NCBI RefSeq assembly: GCF_905220415.1
Contig: NC_059563.1
Location: forward strand, 5,590,001-5,654,000
Direction of reading: 5' to 3'
Length of the DNA stretch: 64,000 nt
Source of the DNA: Colias croceus
Taxonomy: Eukaryota > Arthropoda > Insecta > Lepidoptera > Pieridae
In this document: positions 53,701 to 62,700 of the stretch, piece by piece
Layout: the number at the start of each line of letters is the position of its first letter
Numbering within the stretch: position 1 is the first letter of the stretch
Translations under genes and position numbers: made by a program
The notes under the pieces: generated by a model
Told to the model about the DNA's origin: nothing
The model's input: only the letters and a program-made list of their open reading frames with translations
Database searches by the model: none

Positions 53701-56700
53701 ACACTCCAATAATATGCACAATATTGGGATGATTAAACTTCGCCATAATAGCGGCTTCCATCAAAAAGTCTGACTCTGCCTGACCAGTAGATAGTTCTGG
53801 CAGAGTTTTAACAGCTACCGGCATTTCTACTGTGTCACCGGGCTGGTGTTTGTAGAGGCCTTGATAGACCTCACCGAAGGCACCCTGACCAAGGGCCCTA
53901 GGAAAATTAATAAATATATTTTCAACTATATAAACAATAAAAAGGGAAAATAAAGAGCGTGTGTGCCAAGCACACATGTTAGAAGTGAAACTTCTTAGGC
54001 AAGATTCAAAGATACCAAAATCGTCGCCTTACTCCATGGCGTGGCGGTATTGCCATGGATATTTTTTATAGTTTCACTTTTGACACGTGTGCTCAGCACA
54101 CACGCTCTTTTTTGTCAAATTCTCTTATTGACAATATCACTAATTTTAAATTTTGTCCTAATATACACATAACTTACTTGATCAGCTTAAGTTTCTCTCT
54201 AGCCACTTGGGGCAATCCCTTTACATCTACCCCCAAGGGGCAGAATGTTTCACTCCCGTAGTGGGGGTTGAAAGCCATGCTAAGTGCCCCATCGGGGGCA
54301 GTGGGCAAATTGTGTAATTGTACAGCTTGTTCACGGAGACGCTTTTGGTGTAACTCTGCTTCTTTCTTGCGTTGGTATTTGTTATCTGTGGAAACGGCTT
54401 GGTTAAGAAACTGTGTAAACTTATTTTAATTTTAAATTAGGTTTAAAATGAAAATAGGTACTGACAAGTTTATATTTGTAAGCAAATTATAATCAAGTTA
54501 TAGCTGCATATTAACATATTATAATCATTCAGTTAATACTTTTTATAGTATATGCAATTTGTCATGTTATAATAATATTATGTAATGGCACTTAAAACTA
54601 TAATATTTTTCCTTAATCCATTTCCACTGAAAATATGCGTACTTCAATAAACAATGTCACAGAAAATAAACATTACGTTTTAATTTTGTTTTTACAACTT
54701 TTAAACAACATATAAACATCGGGCCCTATAACGGTACCTTGTGGAACACCTGTATATTAAGTCAACTGTAATTGTCCAATAAATCTATTATAACTACGAT
54801 TTTTAATATTATTATGAATATTTACACACAACTTGAACAATTTTAATTATTCGTACTAAAATAAAATTCCTTATAAATAAATTATAAGCTAAATAAACTT
54901 ACACAAATGTAAGCAAATGCATGGCACAGTGACCATACAAACAAATCCAATGACGCAGAGTACTATGATCAAAATCCACCAGCCTTGGGACCAGGTTTCT
55001 TCCACTAGAAAGAAATATATATATATACATTTTAATTAAAAATAAAAATGTGCGTGTACTAGTGTACACACGTAAGAAGTGAAACTTCTTTATGACCTTA
55101 TTTTTCACAAAATAATTTACTATATGCAACTTTACAGAAATACGTCGAATCACGCTTATTAGGGATAAGAAAAAGATGGCACATAACGGAAAAATGTCAC
55201 GCGTAACGAAAAAATGTTACACAAAATTTTTTTCCAACCCCGATAAAGAAGTTTCACTTCAAAAAAGTGTTTTTTGGTGATATATGATAAATGATAAAAG
55301 TAGCTGAAATTTTCATACAGATATTTTTTGTAGTAAATATTATAAAAAATACAGAACTGAATCATGTATCAATTTTTTTTTTATTTTTATTTTGAGAAGA
55401 CAAATTAATGTGTTTACGAATTAAAATTGTTTGTTAAATAAAATTATAAACATGAAATTTAGTTGTTATTCATTATAAAGACATTGTCTCCCTTTCCTCA
55501 AGACTCAAACTCAAACTCAAACATTTATTTATTCAATTAGACTTCTTATAAAAGCTCTTTTAAATCGTCAGGAAATATAATAGCATCTAAAAATATTTTC
55601 TTTTCTATTTTCTTTATTTTTCTGAGTAAAAGTCCCAAAATAAACTGTAGTTCTTAACATAAAACTGAATCTCAAAGAAATAATTATACTCACAAATACA
55701 TTTAGTAGCATCATTAGCATCTGTAGCCCAGGACGCGGGGCAGTAGCATTTCACTTCGCTTCTATATTCGTTCATGGCTACACAGCGGTAGTTACAACCA
55801 CAGGCCTGGAATTGTTTATTATTTTATTGTTTTATTATTTTTGGATTTTTCTCATGGTGAAGACTTTAAAGTCCATTTTTGATGTCACGGTGGTAAAGAA
55901 CTTTACTAAAATCTGGAGTGAAATCTAAATTTAAGTCGACTTGTAAAATAAATGCGGTGTATGATTTTGTATTGTAACTTTCAATTTCATTGATATTTTT
56001 AGGATCATTGTTAATATCAATATTGTCTTCTTTATCAATAGGCTTTTTCGAAAGCAAATTTTCGAAACTATTATCTTTATTTATGTAATTTGCCTAATCA
56101 TTTCCTGCTTTTAAATCGTCACCTACTGATATACTTATTATCAATTCGTTCTTCTTTTAAGCTAAAATTTGAACCAGATATACTTTGACTTTCTCTTTGT
56201 TAAATTTATCATATTTTCTTCCTAACGTTATTTCTTCTTTTTTAAATCATCTACTGCTAATATTATATCTAGATTTACTATTGATAATCTTGTATGCATG
56301 TAGATTAATTTATGTGATTGGGAAGAAATAAATAAATGAAAGACTCACATGTATAGCCGGTATTATAAGCACTTCCCCTGGGCCTGTACGTAAGGCTACA
56401 CCAGCAGAGCTATAATCTTTGATAGCTCTTATATTATCAATATAGGACCAGCCGCCTTCACCGTGCTGGCCTACACCTTCGTGGGTGCTACCACCTGGAG
56501 GAGATTTTAAATTATAATGTATTTCGATTTTGATTAATAAGATGATTGGTAATTTATATATGTATTGTGATTGGTTACTGGTGTCTGGTACCACTGTTAC
56601 AACTGGTACTACTGTTATTATCTTCCTTTATGTGGTTGCCTTAATATATGTATTCTATTGATTTCTGCGCTGTTGTTGATGGGTTTTGGGCAGGAAAAAG

Positions 56701-59700
56701 CAAAGATTGTTAAATAAACTTAAGATTCTTTATTAGACGATGCGTGTAGTACGAAGGGTAAAGACGGAAGAGAGAAATTATAAGATGACACATAGGTATT
56801 TGACATACACATTTGTTTATACAAACTCTTTTCACCAACACTGGCCCTTAAACAAATGTGTAGGTACATAATTATTGTACAACATTAAACAAGTTTAGTT
56901 TTTACAATTTAAGAATTTAACAAATTTATTGTAAACCTAAACACGTTACAAACTTATAATGCTTTTCTTTAGTAAGTGGTTTTGTTAAAATATCGGCAGT
57001 CATTTCAGAAGTACACAAATAATTCAAATTAACAATATTATCTTTTACAACTTCTCTTATAAAATGATGCCGCACATCTATATGTTTCGTACGAGCATGA
57101 TACATAGGATTCTTACACAATTTTTGTGCTGATTGGTTATCATTAAAAATCGTAACAGAACAATGCCTACCTAACAATTCATACAACAGAGTTCTTATGA
57201 ATAACGCTTCTTTACAAGAATCTGATAGAGCCATATATTCTGCTTCTGTGCTAGAAAGAGCGACTGTTCGCTGTTTTCTACTTTCCCACGATACAGAACA
57301 GTTCCCAATTTGAAACACAAACCCAGTGTACGACCTACGATCGACCTCACACGAAGCCCAGTCAGCATCAATATACCCATTGATGTCTAGACCACTTCTA
57401 CTAAAAACAAGTTTGTAGTTTACAGTACCCTTTAAATACCGTAGTACGCGTTTCGCGGCCTTCCAATGACGCTGATCATAACAATCATTATACTGGCTCA
57501 GCATGCTTACCGCGTGCGCGATGTCTGGCCTGGAGCTAACTGAAATATAATTTAAACAACCAATTAAATTTCTATATTCCAAATTCTCCTCCTTTTTATC
57601 AGCCTTTACAAGTTTCAATCCCGATTCCATTGGAGTTTGAGCTGGCTTACAGTCAGTCATATGAAAACGGTCTAAAACATTCTTTATGTAACTAGACTGA
57701 TCAAGATAGATATTATCTTGGTTTCTTGTGATGCGCATACCAAGTATATGGCTGGCTGGCCCTAAATCCTTCATTTCGAATTCTTGCATGAGTTTCTTCT
57801 TTATTTCAACTTTCATTTGTGAATTTCTGGTTGAAAATAATAATATATCGTCCACATACAACCCAATGATGACTAATTCTTCACCATTTGATTTAAAATA
57901 CACGCAGGGCTCTGAGGACAGTCTTCTGAAACAAAGTTTTGTAACCAACACATGGTTTATCTTTTCATACCAAGACTTCGAAGCTTGCTTTAGGCCATAA
58001 ATTGCTTTATGCAATTTATATACTTTATGCTCACAGCCTTTTACTTTATAACCTTCCGGTTGTTCCATGAAAACTTTTTCTTGCAAATCTCCATTTAGAA
58101 AAGCAGTTCTTACATCCAAATGATCGATATCCATCTGCTTTTCAGCTGCTAAAGCCAATAATATGCGAATAGTGGAATATCGAACCACTGGAGAAAAAGT
58201 TTCCTCGTAATCAATTCCATAGCGCTGTGTAAAACCTTTAGCTACCAATCTGGCTTTATACTGCTTTAGATTTCCATCAAGATCTTTCTTTTTCTTAAAA
58301 ACCCACTTGCACTTAATCGGTTTTTGATCTTTAGATGGATCAGTTAATGTCCAACATTTATTTTTAATAAATGATTGATACTCATCAGCCATTGCTTTCT
58401 TCCAGTGAACAGCTTCAGCCCCTCCTAGAGCTTCTTGAACTGTCTCTGGTTCATCTCCAATGCAGGTCAGCATTGCAGTACACGCACTGTCATATTCCGA
58501 TGTATCCATCGCATCTTCAAGTGTCGATTCACCTGGAATGTAAGTGACATCGGAAGGATCAACAGAACTACTGCTGTCAGAGTCATCTAACTCAAAAATA
58601 CACTGTCTTCTGGGATTAGTTACAATCTCATTTTCTTCCCCTTTTTCTGGTGATAGTGAATTTTCAGACTGTGCCACTTCAACATGAGAATCATTTGAGT
58701 TTAAATTCTCAGTCTGTAAATTATTTATCATCATGAAAAAATCACCATTTTCACATTTTTCAGTGTTTTTTGTATAGAATTTGTTTTCAAAGAAAGCAAC
58801 ATTCCTTGATTTAATAATTTTGCTGAGATTCTCTGGATCAATCAATCTATAACCCTTACTATTTTCACAATATCCTACAAAAATGTAAGGTTTACATTTT
58901 GAATCTAATTTCTTACGATTCTGTGTCAAGGCATAAACCACACAACCAAATATACGTAAATGGCTAAGATTCACCTTCTCATTAGTCCATTTTTCCTCTG
59001 GCGTGCTACCGTAGACTGCTTTTGTAGGGGACCGGTTCTTCAAATAAACAGCGGTATTGACCGCTTCTGCCCAGAACTGCCCATCTAAGCCTGCGTCTCG
59101 TAACATGCTACGAGCCTTCTCGACGATTGTCCTGTTGGCCCGCTCAGCAACACCGTTCTGCTGAGGCGAGTGCGGTATGGTAGTCTGGTGAATGATGCCG
59201 TTATCCTTCAAATATTCCTGGAATATAGAATTGACATATTCGCCTCCATTATCCGTCCTCAACAATTTTATTTTTCTATTGGTTTGGTTCTCCACCATTG
59301 CCTTGAAATGTTTGAAGTTATCGAAAACTTCACTCTTATTTTTCAGAAAATAAATCCATGTTTTCCTACTACAATCATCAATAAACGTGAGGAAGTAACT
59401 AGCACCACCGAAAGATTTCACTGGCATAGGCCCGCATAAATCACTGTGTACAACACCTAACAGTTCATTTGACCTACTTTGTGCCTTCTTAGGAAAAGGT
59501 AATTTGCTAAGCTTCCCCTTAACACAAGCTTCACATTGACTGAACTGTGATTTATCATAAGTAATACCACTAGCCATACCTTTCATTAACAAATGCATAC
59601 TCCTCATATTGAGATGTCCTAGTCTCCTGTGCCATGTCTCCTGCGTAACAGAGTTAGCAGCCGCCTGGAAACTCAGCTCAGTTTCTTTCTTACAGCTCTC

Positions 59701-62700
59701 AGATGCTTTCTTCTGCACTAAATCTTGAGCTTCTGTATTTACCTTGGTAGTCGCAGATTCTACACTATTCCCTGAAAACATAGAACAGCCACCACATCCT
59801 ACCACACACAGATCACGCTCTCTAACAGATTCTGCAGTTTCTAATTGATAAACACCATTTTTATGTACAGCTGTAGCTGCTAGCTTTTTACCATAGAATA
59901 TATTACAACATTTTTCATTAAAAATAACTCTAAAACCCTTCCTAGTTAACGCACTGACTGACAACAAGTTTGTAGCTAAATTCGGTACATGATAAACTTC
60001 ACTGATTGTTTTGATGCCTAATTTCAAATTTACTTTTACATCACCACGACCAGCAGTAAATAATTTTTCACCGTTAGCCACCTTGACTTCAGACACATAA
60101 CCAGGAACAAAGTTATTTAGTATATTCTTGTCATGACACATATGACTACTCGCACCAGAGTCTATTAACCATATATCATTCTGCACACAAGCTGATAATG
60201 CTGTCAATAGTAACTGGTTTGTTGAGCTCTCCGCCTTAACTGGTTTCACTGATTTACAGTTCCTCGAGAAGTGACCAAGCTTCTTGCACTTAAAGCATTT
60301 GATTTTCTTACGTGCCGCCACCAAAGCTGTTGAACTCGTGTCACCTTTTTCATCACGTCGTTGCTTCTCCTGCATGAGCTTCGTTTTGACCACTTCACTC
60401 GACAACTTGATATTAGAATTTTCAAGTGCCATTATGAGTGGATCAAAGTCTTGAGACAAGCCACTCAGTAAGAGAACTGCAACGAAATCGTCTTCCAGAG
60501 GTGAACCAATATCGTTCAGCTGTTGACTTAGGTCGCTAATCTTCGCAACGTAAGCTTCCATGCTTTCACATTCGCATAATTTTGTTGCAAACAAAAGACG
60601 AAGCAAACTCAGTCTCCTTGACAACCCCTTGTCTTCGTACGCCTTTTGCAAATTAATCCATGCATCCCGCGCCGTCTCTGCGTTCCTTACATGCGTAAAA
60701 ACCGAGGGCTTTACTGACAAACAGATCTTAGCAAGAGCTTTCTGAGATCTCTTCATATGAGCCGCATCTTTGACATCTTCAGTTTTATCTTCCGAAACGA
60801 CGTCCCATAAGTCCTCGTGAATGAGTAGCATTTTCAGTTGGAACTTCCAATTACTGTAGTTTTCTATGCCGCTCAACTTCTCCACAGGAGCTAAAGTCGA
60901 AACCGATGTCGATGTCGCCATTTTTACATGTATGGACGGGCGTTTTAGTTTATTTATAAAATTACTTTTATTCTGCCAAAACTCAAAAATAATTATATAC
61001 AGAGCAAAGATAACGTCCTGGGCCCATAACCTGATGGGTTTTGGGCAGGAAAAAGCAAAGATTGTTAAATAAACTTAAGATTCTTTATTAGACGATGCGT
61101 GTAGTACGAAGGGTAAAGACGGAAGAGAGAAATTATAAGATGACACATAGGTATTTGACATACACATTTGTTTATACAAACTCTTTTCACCAACAGTTGT
61201 AAGTATTACACTGTACAAGCTTTATTTTTTGTGTGTTTTTTTAATATGAATTTCATAGTCTATTTTTATTTTCTTTGTTTTGCTTTTTCTCTTTCTATTT
61301 GTGTAAGTGTCTTTTCCTACTACATATAATCTACATAGTTACATCAAATAACAATCTTGACCAATAAATAAAATTACGGAATAGTCAATAATTCAAAATT
61401 ATATGCAACACAATTCGTAGTAATAATTATTAGTGTTTTGTCTATAAATCATAATAATGTATCAATGTAAACATATTTTGCTATTTAATTAATAAATGTT
61501 GTGTTTCTGTATGTATTGAATTACATCAATCCTATCTATATCTACTCCACTCACCCAACCACCCTCCACCCCCTCCACCTCTCAAACACCCTCCACCCCC
61601 ACCACCGAACCCCCCGTCCGCACCCCCAGTACACGCACGACCCCCCGCACCCCCCTCCTGTAGCGCCCCCCCACGGACGATTTCGAACCCTGGGGTTAAA
61701 GGACCCCTCCGACCTGTCCAACCCCCGCCAGCACCTGCATAAATATAAATACATATTAATTTGAAATAAGTTTAAATAAATAGTTCAATTTGAAATAAGT
61801 TTAAATAAATGGGAAAATGTCAAAAATTATAGTGTCGCTATATTGGTCTCTACGAAACTACTAATCATTTATACAGATTAGATTTTATTTTTAAACCATA
61901 TCTATTTTTTACAATAACCTCTGCCAAACTGTTGAGCAGTTTGTTGGCAGATGCATCATCAGTATCATTAAAAATTCTAGTTTTTAAATAGCAATAGGTC
62001 AAGTATTACTTGGAAACTTATTTGTTCATAGATTATAGTTCGTATATTACTAGGAGTTACAATTACAAGTTGTTCATTGTGCATCAAAAATCACAGTTCT
62101 AAATCAACCCTCAATTTTACATTTCACAATTAAAAAATAAATCCTAAATTTTGAGAATAAAAAAAAAATAATAAATAAAACTTTTGAATACTAAAAAAAT
62201 AAATAGGTACTAAGTATACATATATTTTTTTTCCAAACTCGAAAATATCCCCAAACTTACCCGAAGTCCGTCCTGGTTGTCCATACATATACCCCGATTC
62301 CGGGGTAGCGTTAGTCCTTCCCCGGGCATGTTGGGAGTTATCATCCCGGAAAACCCCCACGGATATCCCTCCGCCCCCACCACCTACGAGGAGGGGTATG
62401 GGACGACCGTTTTTGCCCAGCTGGAAGATAAAAATTGTTAAAAATCCATTAATCTAAATATGTTGAATACCCATACCAAGCCATTTGTTCCTCATGAAAA
62501 GATTTAATCTATTTTATTTCGTTCTATTTCTTTGTAGTTGGCATTTTTCTTAGCTTTTTTATATTCATTATTTTTTTTTTCAACCATTTTATGCTACTTA
62601 ATAAACTATCCTTCTTTCCTTATTTCTACACTATAAAAACTTACCAAAAACACATAAGTAGCACCCCCTCCCCCTCCCCCACCATCGACCACGTGCGTGT

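Larger units (their letters stand above)
56677..61195 (-). mobile_element. Complete copia-type LTR retrotransposon
   Basis: 4519 bp, in an ALK intron and in the same orientation as ALK. Two 164-bp LTRs (56677-56840 and 61032-61195) look identical base for base, begin TG and end CA, and are flanked by the 5-bp duplication GTTGT (56672-56676 and 61196-61200). The primer-binding site CTGGGCCCATAACC is next to the right LTR. One uninterrupted gag-pol ORF fills the interior. All this marks a very recent insertion with no visible defect. Confidence 0.97.

Noticed and set aside
60866..61072. + strand frame over the copia 5' region
   Set aside because: Antisense to the gag start and LTR; no independent support.
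61501..61764. Pro/His-rich + strand frame
   Set aside because: Complement of the ALK poly-glycine exon.
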